From contig NZ_QEKO01000012.1 of assembly GCF_003096595.1 (NCBI RefSeq), positions 1-33,034 on the forward strand: a DNA stretch of 33,034 bases. The letters run 5' to 3'. Position numbers and translations under genes: made by a program. Source of the DNA: Pusillimonas noertemannii (GTDB taxonomy: Bacteria > Pseudomonadota > Gammaproteobacteria > Burkholderiales > Burkholderiaceae_B). The notes beneath the pieces were generated by a model. The model was not told where the DNA came from. It did no database searches and saw only the letters and a list, made by a program, of their open reading frames with translations. Position 1 is the first letter of the stretch. Each line of letters begins with the position of its first letter. Positions 8,162-16,424 of the stretch are shown piece by piece.

Positions 8162-9415
8162 ATGTCCAGTGCCGAGCTTTCGCAAACGCTGTGCGTGGAT
8201 GGACGTCGCTTGTGGCAAAGCCTGGAGCAGATGGGCGAGCTGGGGGCCACACCTACCGGCGGTGTCCGCCGCCTGGCACTGAGTCGGGAAGACAAGTTGG
8301 CGCGGGATATGTTCGTCTCGTTGTGCCGTGCGTCGGGCTACGCTGTGCGTATCGACGCTCTGGGTAATATCTATGCGCGCAGGCCAGGCCGGGACGAGAG
8401 CCTGGCGCCTGTGACGACCGGCAGTCACCTGGACTCCCAGCCGGTGGCTGGCAAGTATGATGGCCCATACGGCGTGTTGGCCGGCCTGGAGGCGCTGCGC
8501 AGCCTGGACCAGCATGGCGTCAGCACACGTCGGCCCATCGAACTGATCGTGTGGACCAATGAGGAGGGTGCGCGTTTTCAGCCGGTGTGCATGAGTTCGG
8601 CCGCAGTTGCCGGAGTGTTTCCAGTGCAGCAGGCCCTTGACGCGCAGGATGCCGATGGTGTGTGCGTAGGCGACGCGTTGCAGACCATAGGATATGCAGG
8701 TCCGCACGACCCGGTGTGCCCTGCCATGCATTGCTATATAGAAGCCCACATCGAGCAGGGGCCTGTGCTGGAACGTGAGGGCCTGAGTATAGGCGCTGTC
8801 GAGGGAGTAATCGGCATCGAGTCCTACGAGGTTACCTTGACGGGCCAGGCCGCCCACATTGGCACCACACCCATGTCATACCGGCGTGACGCCCTGGCGG
8901 GCGCTGCGCGCATCATCCATGCGGTGCGCCAGCTTGGCCAGGCGTATGAGCCGGCTGGGCGCGCTTCATGCTCCAGCATCCAGGTACTGCCCAACGTGCG
9001 AAGCGTCATCGCACAGCAGGCCAAGCTTACTGCCGATTGTCGCCACGAGAACAATGCGCAATTGCAGGCAATGCATGGCCAACTGCGCGAGCTGTTCACT
9101 CGCATCGCCGAGGAAGAGGGACTGGCCCTGCAGCTGGATCACATCTGGACCGTGCCCCCCACCCATTTCGCGCCGCGTTGCGTGGAGGCCGTGCGTGCCG
9201 CTTCAGCGAAATGGGGCTACGGTGTTCGTAAGATGTACAGCGGCGCGGCGCACGACGCCATGCACATCGCCCGTATCGCCCCCACCGGCATGATCTTTAT
9301 TCCGTGCAAAGACGGCGTCAGCCATAACGAGGCCGAACTGATTACCCCTGAAGATGCCGCGGCGGGTGCCAATGTACTGTTGCATACGCTAGTAGCGCTT
9401 GCCAATGGCGATTGA
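8162..9415 (+). CDS. M20-family amidohydrolase (hydantoinase/carbamoylase type)
   Basis: 417 residues, the usual length for N-carbamoyl-L-amino-acid hydrolases, beta-ureidopropionase and allantoate amidohydrolase. Di-metal site residues visible: GSHLD (H89), GKYDG (D100), WTNEEGARF (E134/E135), EAHIEQGP (H196) and the C-terminal GVSHNEAE histidine. The lid-domain motif GQAAHIGTTPM is present, as is SGAAHDAMH. Such enzymes split ureido, carbamoyl or amide bonds in the cytoplasm. It follows the formamidase-like hydrolase by 9 bases and ends 11 bases from the stop of the converging ABC ATPase gene, with no obvious terminator. A role in removing nitrogen from an imported amide or a ring-opened product is inferred from position. 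Confidence 0.88.
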   Translation: MSSAELSQTLCVDGRRLWQSLEQMGELGATPTGGVRRLALSREDKLARDMFVSLCRASGYAVRIDALGNIYARRPGRDESLAPVTTGSHLDSQPVAGKYDGPYGVLAGLEALRSLDQHGVSTRRPIELIVWTNEEGARFQPVCMSSAAVAGVFPVQQALDAQDADGVCVGDALQTIGYAGPHDPVCPAMHCYIEAHIEQGPVLEREGLSIGAVEGVIGIESYEVTLTGQAAHIGTTPMSYRRDALAGAARIIHAVRQLGQAYEPAGRASCSSIQVLPNVRSVIAQQAKLTADCRHENNAQLQAMHGQLRELFTRIAEEEGLALQLDHIWTVPPTHFAPRCVEAVRAASAKWGYGVRKMYSGAAHDAMHIARIAPTGMIFIPCKDGVSHNEAELITPEDAAAGANVLLHTLVALANGD

Positions 9416-9426
9416 GGAAAGCGGAC

Positions 9427-10236
9427 TCAACAGGGGTACTTCGTTGCCGTCCACGCCCGCAGTTCGTCTTCTTCCAGCCCATACAGCCAGGCCAGGCGCG
9501 GTACGGTCAGAAGGGCGTCGGGGGCGCCGGTGGCGTGCAGCGTGCCGTCGCGAAACAGCGCAACGCGGTCGGCCAGGCGGGCCGCGTGCTCGGGCTGGTG
9601 GGTGCAAAGCAAGATGGCCAGCCCTTCGTGCTTGAGGCGGCGTATTTTCTCGAGCACACGCAACTGGTTTCCGAAGTCGAGGCTGGCGGTGGGTTCGTCC
9701 ATGACGAGTATGGCGGGCTGCTGGGCCAGGGCGCGGGCGATCAGGGCCAGCTGGCGCTCGCCGCCGCTGATGTGCGTGAAGGGTTCCTGCGCCAGTGCGC
9801 CGATGCCCAGGGTGTCCAGGCTTTCGCGGGCGATGCGGCGGTCTTCGGCGCCCGGGACGGCATAACGCGGCATATGCGAAGTGCGGCCCATCAGCACGAT
9901 TTCTTCCACGGTAAATGGAAACTCGCCGCTATGCGCCTGGGGCACATAGCCCAGGCGGCGCGCCAGCCCGCGGCGCGGCCATTCGGCCAGGGGACGGCCC
10001 AGTACGTGCAGCTGCCCCCCCTGGGCCGGCAGCAGGCCCAGCAGGGTCTTGAGCAGGGTGCTCTTGCCGCTGCCATTGGGGCCCAGCAGGCAAAGAATCT
10101 CGCCTTCGGCAAGCTGCAGCGTAATGTCGCGTCCGACCTGCTTTCGGCCATAGCCTATGTCCAGGCCCTGGGTCGCAATGGCGCAGGAGGAATCGCTCAT
10201 GCGGGCGGCAGCGGCGGCGAAAGAGGCCTGGCTCAT
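9427..10236 (-). CDS. Orphan ABC transporter ATP-binding protein, FecE/BtuD type
   Basis: 269 residues. Walker A is GPNGSGKST, the signature ISGGERQLALIARAL, Walker B ILVMDEPTASLD and the switch region LCTHQPEHAARLAD. The RRLGYVPQAHSGEFPFTVEEIVLMGR stretch is characteristic of ATPases for iron-siderophore, haem or cobalamin importers. Its start overlaps the TetR stop by 4 bases (ATGA). It is the last gene of the long minus-strand operon, and no FecCD-type permease or metal-binding lipoprotein gene lies anywhere in the window. The gene on its downstream side is the convergent M20 hydrolase 11 bases away, so the rest of the transporter may have been lost or replaced at this junction. Function alone is uncertain. 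Confidence 0.9.
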   Translation of the reverse strand: MSQASFAAAAARMSDSSCAIATQGLDIGYGRKQVGRDITLQLAEGEILCLLGPNGSGKSTLLKTLLGLLPAQGGQLHVLGRPLAEWPRRGLARRLGYVPQAHSGEFPFTVEEIVLMGRTSHMPRYAVPGAEDRRIARESLDTLGIGALAQEPFTHISGGERQLALIARALAQQPAILVMDEPTASLDFGNQLRVLEKIRRLKHEGLAILLCTHQPEHAARLADRVALFRDGTLHATGAPDALLTVPRLAWLYGLEEDELRAWTATKYPC

Positions 10237-10844
10237 GACAGCTGGTCTTGCTTCATGCCGTTGATGCCGTCAAGGAAGATGCGCACGATCATGCCCGCCA
10301 GCTCGCTGGCGTTGATGGAGCCCGAAGGCCGGTACCAGACATGGATCCAGTTGGTCATGCCGAAATACAGCATGGCCATGGCAGTGAGTTTCTTGCGCGT
10401 GATCTCCACGTCGGGGCGCAAGGCCTGCACCAGCAGGACCATGCGGTTGATGATGCGGTGCTGGATCTGGGAGATGGAGCTTTTTGCCGCCGCATTCAGA
10501 TGCCGCGGCATGGTAAGCAGCACCGTGATTTCTTCAGGGACGCGCAGGTATTCGTTGACCAGGGTGGCCGTCATGGCGTGGAACTGTTCTTCGGGCGTGC
10601 CGGCCGCCTCGACGGCCGCGTCCACCTTCCAGGCCAGGTCTTCGATCTTCCATTTGATCAGGCCATACAGAATGGCGTGCTTGGAACGGTGGTAGTGATA
10701 CAGCGACGATTTGCCGATGCCGCATTGTTCGGCGATGTCGTCGAGCAGGGTTTCGTTATAGCCCTTCTTGGCGAACATGACGGCCGCCGCCCGCAAGATA
10801 TCCTGCTTGCGGACCTCGTAGTCAAGGGCCTTGGGTCGCGCCAC
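10233..10844 (-). CDS. TetR-family transcriptional regulator
   Basis: 203 residues, starting with GTG (10844-10842) one base after the GST stop. The N-terminal helix-turn-helix reads ILRAAAVMFAKKGYNETLLD then IAEQCGIGKSSLYHYHRSKH, a clear TetR domain at residues 15-60. The C-terminal ligand domain (about 80-195) resembles regulators of acyl-CoA or aromatic-acid catabolism. It lies inside the operon and shares a 4-base overlap with the ABC ATPase. It is the only regulator encoded in this operon, so it is the best candidate to bind the palindrome over the -10 of the first gene (19855-19880), making an autoregulated circuit; a CoA thioester or ring-cleavage product could be the inducer. That link is inference. 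Confidence 0.9.
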   Translation of the reverse strand: MARPKALDYEVRKQDILRAAAVMFAKKGYNETLLDDIAEQCGIGKSSLYHYHRSKHAILYGLIKWKIEDLAWKVDAAVEAAGTPEEQFHAMTATLVNEYLRVPEEITVLLTMPRHLNAAAKSSISQIQHRIINRMVLLVQALRPDVEITRKKLTAMAMLYFGMTNWIHVWYRPSGSINASELAGMIVRIFLDGINGMKQDQLS

Positions 10845-10845
10845 C

Positions 10846-11529
10846 TCAGCTGCCTTTTGCCGCGTTGCGCTCGGCCTTGATGCGGCGCGAGGCTTCGCGC
10901 CTGTCGGCCTCGGCCTGTATTACGCTTGGGCGCTCGGACAGGCGCTGCAGGTAGCCTGAAAGCTCAGGGGCATGGTCTTGCACGAAGGTCTTGTGCCCGG
11001 CAAGGGCCAGGGCCCACTGGATGGTGCTTAGGTGAACCCAGGCGGCGCTGTCGGCATGGCTGAAGCTTTCGCCGCAAAGCCAGGGGTCCAGGCCGGTGCG
11101 CAGCAAAAGAAGGCGAAAGCCTTTTTCAAGCTCTTGCAGCGTGCGTTCAAGCTGCCCGGCGGGCATCTCTTTGCCCCAGAACACCGATTGATAAACCGGC
11201 CGCATCGGCGCGTCGAGATACAGCTCCAGATACAGGATGAGCTCGCGGCACCGCGCACGCTGCAGCGGTTCGGAAGGAAACAGCGTGGGCGAGCCGGCAG
11301 CGCGGATGTCTTCGAGATACTCGACGATGGCCTGCGATTCATATACGTGGCCGTCGCCGTGGCGCAAGAAAGGTATCTTGCCGCTGGGGCTGCCTGAATC
11401 GGGCCATTGTCCGGCGCCCGGCATGACTTCGATTTCTTCGAAAGGCAGGCCAAGTTCTATCAGGGCGATCTTCACCTTGTTGTAGTAGGTGCTGATGGGC
11501 GAACCATACAGTTGCAGCAAAGCGGGCAT
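10846..11529 (-). CDS. Glutathione S-transferase-like protein
   Basis: 227 residues. The N-terminal thioredoxin-like domain reads LYGSPISTYYNKVKIALIE, with the SGKIPFLRHGDG loop carrying the cis-proline and the ESQAIVEYLED motif that binds the gamma-glutamyl group. The rest is a helical C-terminal domain. The SPISTYYNK stretch supplies a Ser/Tyr near the catalytic position. It lies between the CoA ligase and the TetR gene, 69 bases from the former. In catabolic operons such GSTs isomerise ring-opened products, remove halogens or conjugate reactive intermediates; which applies here cannot be told from sequence. Confidence 0.88.
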   Translation of the reverse strand: MPALLQLYGSPISTYYNKVKIALIELGLPFEEIEVMPGAGQWPDSGSPSGKIPFLRHGDGHVYESQAIVEYLEDIRAAGSPTLFPSEPLQRARCRELILYLELYLDAPMRPVYQSVFWGKEMPAGQLERTLQELEKGFRLLLLRTGLDPWLCGESFSHADSAAWVHLSTIQWALALAGHKTFVQDHAPELSGYLQRLSERPSVIQAEADRREASRRIKAERNAAKGS

Positions 11530-11598
11530 TGGCGGGGCCTCTACGTGGAACCAAACAGTATTTCAACTGCAAGAACATTTATTCGGACGCGCACCGGC

Positions 11599-13503
11599 TC
11601 AAGCCCCCGAATCGAATACAAGGCAATCGTCGCCGTCCGCATCCGCGCAGTATAGACGCTGCACGGCCTGGTCGCGCAGGGCGAGTACGCCCCGCTGGTT
11701 GATGTGCCCCTTGTCGGTGATCTCGCCGGCATCGATGCTGGGCGGGCTTTCAAGCAGCAGGGCGCGCGCGATGCGGGTGCTGCTGCCGGGGAAGCGCGCG
11801 TTGTACTCGCGTATGCCCTGTGCAAGCAGGTCTTTCAGGGGGCCGTGGCGGGCGATGGCCTCGTCCGACAGCTCAGCGCATTCTGAAAACTGCTTGCGTA
11901 CGCGGTTGAAGTCGATGAACAGCAGGGCCCCCAGCGCATGCTGGTTGGGCGCGGCCAGCACGATGTCGGCGACGCAGGGACGCAGGTATTCAAGCAGCTC
12001 GCCGCGCACTATCGCCACATGTACCCAGGTGCCTGTCGAAAGCTTGAAGTTCTCGGCCAGGCGGCCGGCATAGACCAGGCCGTGCTCGGGTGTGCCGGGG
12101 GTGGCCCAGGCGACCGCATCGCCTGTTTTCAGGAAACCTTCTTCATCGAAGGCGGCCTGGCAGGCCTGGGGGTCAAGGTAATAGCCGGGGGTGATGATCT
12201 CGCCGCGAAAGCGCACTTCATAGCGCTCGCCGTCGGGCACGAGCTTGGCTTCCACGCCGGGCGCGGGCAGGCCAAGGGTGCCCAGGGTTTCCGGAGGCCA
12301 CCAGCCCATCGTGGCCGGCATTGTGGTTTCGGTCGACCCCAGCGATGAAGTGATGGGTATGCGCCGCCCCGTCGCCATGGCGCTGAAATGCTCGAGCTTG
12401 TGAAGCGTGGCCGACGAAAGCGCGGCGCCGCCGTAGATGATGACCTCGAGGTTGGGAAACAGGTCGTCGGCGATGCTCGGGTCGGCCTCCATGCTGGCCA
12501 CCAGCATGTCGAGCCCGCGCGGGACATTGACCATGACATTGGGCCGCAGCTCGCGCAGATGGGCGATGCTGCGGCCGATGAGCTGGGGCACAGGCTTGCC
12601 GTCGTCTATATAGAGCGTGCCGCCGTGCCGCAGGGCCATGCTGAAGGTGCCGTGGGTGCCGGCCGTGTGGTTCCACGGAAGCCAGTCGAGCAGCACCGGC
12701 GGCCGGTCGTTCAGGAACGGCCATACCTGGTCCCACAGCACGCCCGATGCAATGGTATTGCGATGGGTCATGATGACGGCCTTGGGGTCGCCCGTGGACC
12801 CGGACGTAAGCAGCAGCCGGGCGGTGTCGTCCAGGCCGATGCGCTCGTAGCGCCGCTCGAGTTCGGCCGTGGGCGCGGTTTCAAATGCGTCCTGAAGCAG
12901 CGCATCGATAAGGCCGTCTTCGGGCTTGTCCGACACGAGCAGGGCCTCGCCCAGGCTCTTGGCCAGGCGCAGCGCATTGCCGTAGCGGACCGGATCCGAT
13001 GCATAGATGAGCGAGGGCTGGAACCTGCGCACAAGGCTGCCGACCTTGGAGCAGGTGCGCGACATCAGGCTGTAGGCGGCCGAAATCGGCATGACCGGAA
13101 TACCGATCTGTATGGCGGCCAGCTGCAGCAGGGCGTGGTGGATGCTGTTTTCGCTAAGCACCATGATCGGCCGGTCGTCGGGCAGCTTGCGGTCGAGCAG
13201 CCACTGCGACAAGCCGTCGACGCGGCGGCGCGCCTGCGCATAGCCCAGGCGGGTCCAGCCGCCTTGGGGGTCTGGTTCGGCCAGGAATGTCTGCTCGGGT
13301 TTTTGCCGGGCATGGCGCCGCAGGTAATCGCCGATCTGGCGCACCGGCAGCTCGCCCAGCGGCTGGCGGTTGGTGACCATGACGACGCCGTCGTCGCGTT
13401 GCCGCACGTCGATCTCGACGGGCGCGAATCGCACGGCCCGGAATGGGGCGGTAGAGCGCTGTGTGGCAAGATCGGCGGGCTCTGGGCGAAGGGTTGTGCT
13501 CAT
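11599..13503 (-). CDS. Feruloyl-CoA synthetase-like acyl-CoA ligase
   Basis: 634 residues from the ATG at 13503; the frame is open further upstream, but that part overlaps the preceding gene and looks non-coding. The AMP-binding P-loop is TSGSTGDPK (233-241). The SSLGSTETT motif, TGD motif (FLKTGDAVAW), AGRLAENFKLSTGTWV hinge region and C-terminal EITDKGHINQR with the catalytic Lys all match the feruloyl-CoA synthase branch, which is longer than typical acyl-CoA ligases. It should activate an aryl carboxylic or aryl-acrylic acid to a CoA thioester with ATP. No enoyl-CoA hydratase/aldolase or vanillin dehydrogenase gene is nearby, so it is probably not for ferulate itself. It starts 31 bases after the MDR reductase. 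Confidence 0.88.
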   Translation of the reverse strand: MSTTLRPEPADLATQRSTAPFRAVRFAPVEIDVRQRDDGVVMVTNRQPLGELPVRQIGDYLRRHARQKPEQTFLAEPDPQGGWTRLGYAQARRRVDGLSQWLLDRKLPDDRPIMVLSENSIHHALLQLAAIQIGIPVMPISAAYSLMSRTCSKVGSLVRRFQPSLIYASDPVRYGNALRLAKSLGEALLVSDKPEDGLIDALLQDAFETAPTAELERRYERIGLDDTARLLLTSGSTGDPKAVIMTHRNTIASGVLWDQVWPFLNDRPPVLLDWLPWNHTAGTHGTFSMALRHGGTLYIDDGKPVPQLIGRSIAHLRELRPNVMVNVPRGLDMLVASMEADPSIADDLFPNLEVIIYGGAALSSATLHKLEHFSAMATGRRIPITSSLGSTETTMPATMGWWPPETLGTLGLPAPGVEAKLVPDGERYEVRFRGEIITPGYYLDPQACQAAFDEEGFLKTGDAVAWATPGTPEHGLVYAGRLAENFKLSTGTWVHVAIVRGELLEYLRPCVADIVLAAPNQHALGALLFIDFNRVRKQFSECAELSDEAIARHGPLKDLLAQGIREYNARFPGSSTRIARALLLESPPSIDAGEITDKGHINQRGVLALRDQAVQRLYCADADGDDCLVFDSGA

Positions 13504-13534
13504 GTGGGAATCGGGTGCGTAAGAAATTCGTGGG

Positions 13535-14551
13535 TCAGGCAAAGTCCAGAACGATTTTCGTGCCCCGGGGAGCTGTTGAGAACAGCTTCCAGGCCTGCAT
13601 GAAATCGTTGGCGCAAACAAGTTCCTGGGGCGAGGGCGCAAGCACCCCCGCGCCCATCAGGTTCAGCATGGCTTCCAGTTGCTGGGTAAAGGCGTCGGTT
13701 TCCTGTAGCAGCAGGCCACCGCAATACACCCCCAGGATGCCGCAGCCCTTGAGCAGCAGCAGGTTGGTGGGTATATGGGGAATATCGCCGGCGGCAAAGC
13801 CCACCACCAGCAGCCGGCCGCGCCAGGCCAGGTTGCGCACGGCGGCCTCGGTGAACTGGTCGCCGATGGGGTCGACCACGATGTCGGCGCCGCGGCTTCC
13901 CAGCAGCTGGCGCAGGCCCTGCTTCAGTTCCCCCAAGGGAACGCTTTGGCTCTGGCCGCCGCCCTCGTGGGCCAGAAGAAAGGTATCGCCGCTGCCGCGG
14001 ACCACGGTATATACCTGGGCGCCGGCGTGACGCGCGATTTGGACGCAGGCCTTGCCGACGGCCCCATTGGCGCCCAGCACCAGCACACGTTCGCCGGCCT
14101 GCAGCCGGGCGCGGTCGAGCAGGCCGTGATAGGCGGTGAGATGGGAATTGATCGAACCCACGGCATCGGCCAGGGCCACGTTGGCGGGCACCGGCACCAG
14201 GCGGTGCTGCGGGGCGGCCAGGCGGGTGGACCACGCGCCCACCACACCGCTGGAGACGACTTTGTCGCCCGGCCGGAAACGGCTTACGTTCGAGCCGATG
14301 GAACGCACCACGCCGGCGGCGTCCAGGCCGGGCACGAAAGGCGTTTGCGGCCGCTCTTGATAGCGTCCCTGCACCAGCAGGTGGTCTGTGAAATTGAACG
14401 CTGCGCAATGGACGTCGATCAGGACTTCATCGGGCCCGGGCGACGGGGGCGGCCGCAGGGCCTGGCGCATGATGTCGGGTGGATCGCCGTATTCGCGGCA
14501 GACGAGGGCGTAAGCCTCTGCGTCGCGGACGGAGGATGCTGTGGTGTTCAT
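13535..14551 (-). CDS. MDR-superfamily NADPH:quinone-oxidoreductase-like protein
   Basis: 338 residues. The GroES-like N-terminal domain (DEVLIDVHCAAFNFTDHLLVQGRY, then VPGLDAAGVVRSIG) lacks the catalytic and structural zinc cysteines, which fits quinone reductases or enoyl reductases rather than alcohol dehydrogenases. The nucleotide-binding domain has LGANGAVGKA (G160, G163, G166). Relatives reduce quinones, acryloyl-CoA-like double bonds or enones with NADPH. Beside the CoA ligase, reduction of an unsaturated acyl-CoA or a quinoid product is plausible. It follows the binding-protein gene by 62 bases, with a stem-loop in the gap. Confidence 0.88.
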   Translation of the reverse strand: MNTTASSVRDAEAYALVCREYGDPPDIMRQALRPPPSPGPDEVLIDVHCAAFNFTDHLLVQGRYQERPQTPFVPGLDAAGVVRSIGSNVSRFRPGDKVVSSGVVGAWSTRLAAPQHRLVPVPANVALADAVGSINSHLTAYHGLLDRARLQAGERVLVLGANGAVGKACVQIARHAGAQVYTVVRGSGDTFLLAHEGGGQSQSVPLGELKQGLRQLLGSRGADIVVDPIGDQFTEAAVRNLAWRGRLLVVGFAAGDIPHIPTNLLLLKGCGILGVYCGGLLLQETDAFTQQLEAMLNLMGAGVLAPSPQELVCANDFMQAWKLFSTAPRGTKIVLDFA

Positions 14552-14568
14552 TTGTTGCCGAGGAAGGC

Positions 14569-14591
14569 GCCATGGCCGCCAGGGCCATGGC
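14569..14591 (-). promoter_or_regulatory. Intercistronic stem-loop
   Basis: The arms GCCATGGCC (14569-14577) and GGCCATGGC (14583-14591) form a perfect 9-bp stem with a 5-base loop between the binding-protein stop and the MDR start. There is no U-run, so it is more likely an mRNA-stabilising or partial attenuating hairpin, which would raise binding-protein mRNA over downstream genes. Confidence 0.45.
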
Positions 14592-14613
14592 TTTGTGCAG
14601 GAGGAAAGGCGGG

Positions 14614-15768
14614 CTACTGGATCAGCTGCCAGGCGCCGTCCTTGATGGTAAGCAGCTCGACGCCGCGCTCGTCGAAGCCGCTGTGGTCTTCGGGGGTCAT
14701 GTTGTAGATGCCCTGGGTGCCGGGCAGGTCCTTGACCTTCTCGAGTGCGTCGCGCAGGGCGACCCGGAACTCTTCAGTGCCGGGCTTGGCGCTTTTGAGG
14801 GCTTCGGGGATGGCCTGTTGAAGCAGCAGGCCGGCGTCGTACATATTGCCGCCGAAGGTGGCCGGCTCGCTGCCGTGCATGGCCTTGTAGGCGTTGATGT
14901 ACTCGAGCGCGACTTTCTTGGCGGGGTTGCTGTCGGGAGCCTGGTCGGGCACGAGCATGACGCTGCCGGCCACGATGGTGTCCTCGACCTTCTTGCCGCC
15001 CAGCTTCAGGAACTCGTTCAGGGCCGCGCCGTGCGTCTGGTAGAAAGTGCCCTTGTAGTTCATGTCTTTAAGGGTGGCCTCGGGCAGCACCGAGGGGCCT
15101 CCGGGGGCGGCGATGAGGACGGCATCGGGCTTGGCGGCGAGCACGCGCAGGGCCTGGCCGGTAACCGAGGTGTCGGGCCGCTTGAAGCGCTCGTTGGCCA
15201 CGATTTCTATGCCCGTGCCCTTGAGCTTGTCTTGCATCACCCCGTACCAGGTTTCGCCGAAGGTGTCGCCGGTGCCGATGAAGCCCAACGTCTTGACCCC
15301 GTGCTTGACCATGTGGCCGACGAGCTTGTCGGCTACCAGGCCGTCGTTCTGGGTGGTCTTGAACACCCATTTGCGCTTGTCGTCCATGGGCAGCACGATG
15401 GCGATGGTGCCTACCGGGGCCAGCAGCGGCATCTTGGCCTCGGCCACGAAATCGAGCGCCGCCATGGCGTTGGGCGAGCTCGAGGGCCCGATGATGGCGT
15501 CGACCTTGTCCTCGGTGATGAGCTTCTTCACCAGGGTGACGGTTTGCGATGGGTCGCTGCCGTCGTCGTAGGCGATGTATTGCACCGGCTGCCCGCCGAT
15601 TTCCTTGGGCAGCAGCGGGACGGTGTTCTTTTGCGGGATGCCGATCAGCGCCACAGGGCCTGTATTGGACGAAATGATGCCGATCTTGATTTGGGCCTGG
15701 GCGGCCGCCGATGTTGCGGCAAGGGCGATGCTTGCGGCCAGGGTCGACAACAGTTTTCGGTAGTTCAT
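14614..15768 (-). CDS. LIV-type ABC transporter substrate-binding protein (orphan)
   Basis: 384 residues with a signal peptide (MNYRKLLSTLAASIALAATS..., cleavage after AQA, mature QIKIGIIS). GGAGAC sits just before the start. The Peripla_BP_6 fold shows in IIGPSSSPNAMAALDFVAEA, the GTGDTFGETW hinge segment and LRVLAAKPDAVLIAAPG. This group commonly captures aromatic or other hydrophobic acids. No LivHMGF permease or ATPase genes lie in this operon, so it must use a transporter encoded elsewhere (possibly the one at 2693-7298) or act as a sensor. A good internal promoter precedes it (15783-15812). Confidence 0.92.
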   Translation of the reverse strand: MNYRKLLSTLAASIALAATSAAAQAQIKIGIISSNTGPVALIGIPQKNTVPLLPKEIGGQPVQYIAYDDGSDPSQTVTLVKKLITEDKVDAIIGPSSSPNAMAALDFVAEAKMPLLAPVGTIAIVLPMDDKRKWVFKTTQNDGLVADKLVGHMVKHGVKTLGFIGTGDTFGETWYGVMQDKLKGTGIEIVANERFKRPDTSVTGQALRVLAAKPDAVLIAAPGGPSVLPEATLKDMNYKGTFYQTHGAALNEFLKLGGKKVEDTIVAGSVMLVPDQAPDSNPAKKVALEYINAYKAMHGSEPATFGGNMYDAGLLLQQAIPEALKSAKPGTEEFRVALRDALEKVKDLPGTQGIYNMTPEDHSGFDERGVELLTIKDGAWQLIQ

Positions 15769-15782
15769 GCTTGTCTCCGATT

Positions 15783-15812
15783 TTTATACTGAAATGAAGG
15801 AACTGCGATCAA
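15783..15812 (-). promoter_or_regulatory. Candidate internal promoter for the binding-protein gene
   Basis: On the minus strand, TTGATC (15807-15812), an 18-bp spacer and TATAAA (15783-15788). The -35 overlaps the stop codon of the flavin reductase gene. It would allow the binding protein and later genes to be made independently of the upstream operon, including when the inserted element at 17711-17976 reduces read-through. Confidence 0.45.
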
Positions 15813-16405
15813 GTACTGCGTACAGCCGTGTTCTGGTGATCGGCATCGCAGGCCATGGCGGTGGCGTAGCCGCCCCGCCAATAGACCAGCGGCCGGCCGT
15901 CACGATGTTCGAACTGCTTGACCGTACCTAGGACGATATCATGGTCGCCCGCCGTAATCATCGAGTGCGTTTCGCATTCGAAGGTCGCCAGCGTGTCGCC
16001 GATGACGGGCAGACCCGATGAAGATGCATGATACGGCACGCCGGCGAAACGGTGTTCGATCGGTCCGGTCATTTTCTGGGCGATGTCCCGCTGGTGCGTG
16101 GCCAGGACGTTGACGACGAAACGGCCGGCCCGGGCGATGGTGGCATGGGCGGTCGAGCCGCGGATCACGTTCCAGCTGATCATGGGTGGAGCCATCGATA
16201 CGCTGGCGAAAGAGTTGACGGTCAGGCCATAGGGCCGGCCGTCGTCGTCAAGCGTGGTGATGACGGCGATGCCCGTCGCGAAGCGGCCAAAGGCATGGCG
16301 CAGTTCGGGCTTGGGCTGTGCCTTGGGCGCGGCAATGGGCCGGGGCATGGCGGTTTGGGCTTGCAGCATGATGGTCGTCTCTCGCCGGAGCGAGTCTCCT
16401 TGCAA
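15809..16405 (-). CDS. Flavin reductase, HpaC-like (monooxygenase small component)
   Basis: 198 residues from the ATG at 16405; a second possible start at 16369 (MLQAQTAMP) also has a GA-rich segment upstream, so the exact start is open. The FMN-binding split-barrel domain shows the family pattern: FGRFATGIAVITTLDDDGRPYGLTVNSFASVSMAPP, then VNVLATHQRDIAQKM, and GDHDIVLGTVKQFEHRDGRPLVYWRGGY. The family reduces FMN or FAD with NAD(P)H and hands free reduced flavin to a separate oxygenase. It begins 19 bases after the acyl-CoA-dehydrogenase-like flavoprotein, which is therefore its probable partner. Confidence 0.92.
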   Translation of the reverse strand: MQGDSLRRETTIMLQAQTAMPRPIAAPKAQPKPELRHAFGRFATGIAVITTLDDDGRPYGLTVNSFASVSMAPPMISWNVIRGSTAHATIARAGRFVVNVLATHQRDIAQKMTGPIEHRFAGVPYHASSSGLPVIGDTLATFECETHSMITAGDHDIVLGTVKQFEHRDGRPLVYWRGGYATAMACDADHQNTAVRST

Positions 16406-16424
16406 TGAGTTGCCGGGGCGGCGC

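Noticed and set aside
7205-8857. 550-codon open frame on the minus strand opposite the two hydrolase genes
   Set aside because: It is antisense to two well-supported genes, has no family similarity and has low-complexity H/R/Q/A-rich content typical of G+C-rich shadow frames.
9416-9426. Attachment site or direct repeat at the junction of the two blocks
   Set aside because: Only 11 bases lie between the stops and no matching repeat, integrase gene or tRNA end was found in the window.
12388-13602. 404-codon plus-strand frame opposite the CoA ligase
   Set aside because: Antisense shadow of a gene with all adenylation motifs in the other strand; no domain seen.
13504-13641. Upstream extension of the CoA ligase to 13641
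   Set aside because: It overlaps the MDR reductase gene and encodes R/S/P-rich sequence without family similarity; the ATG at 13503 fits the family start.
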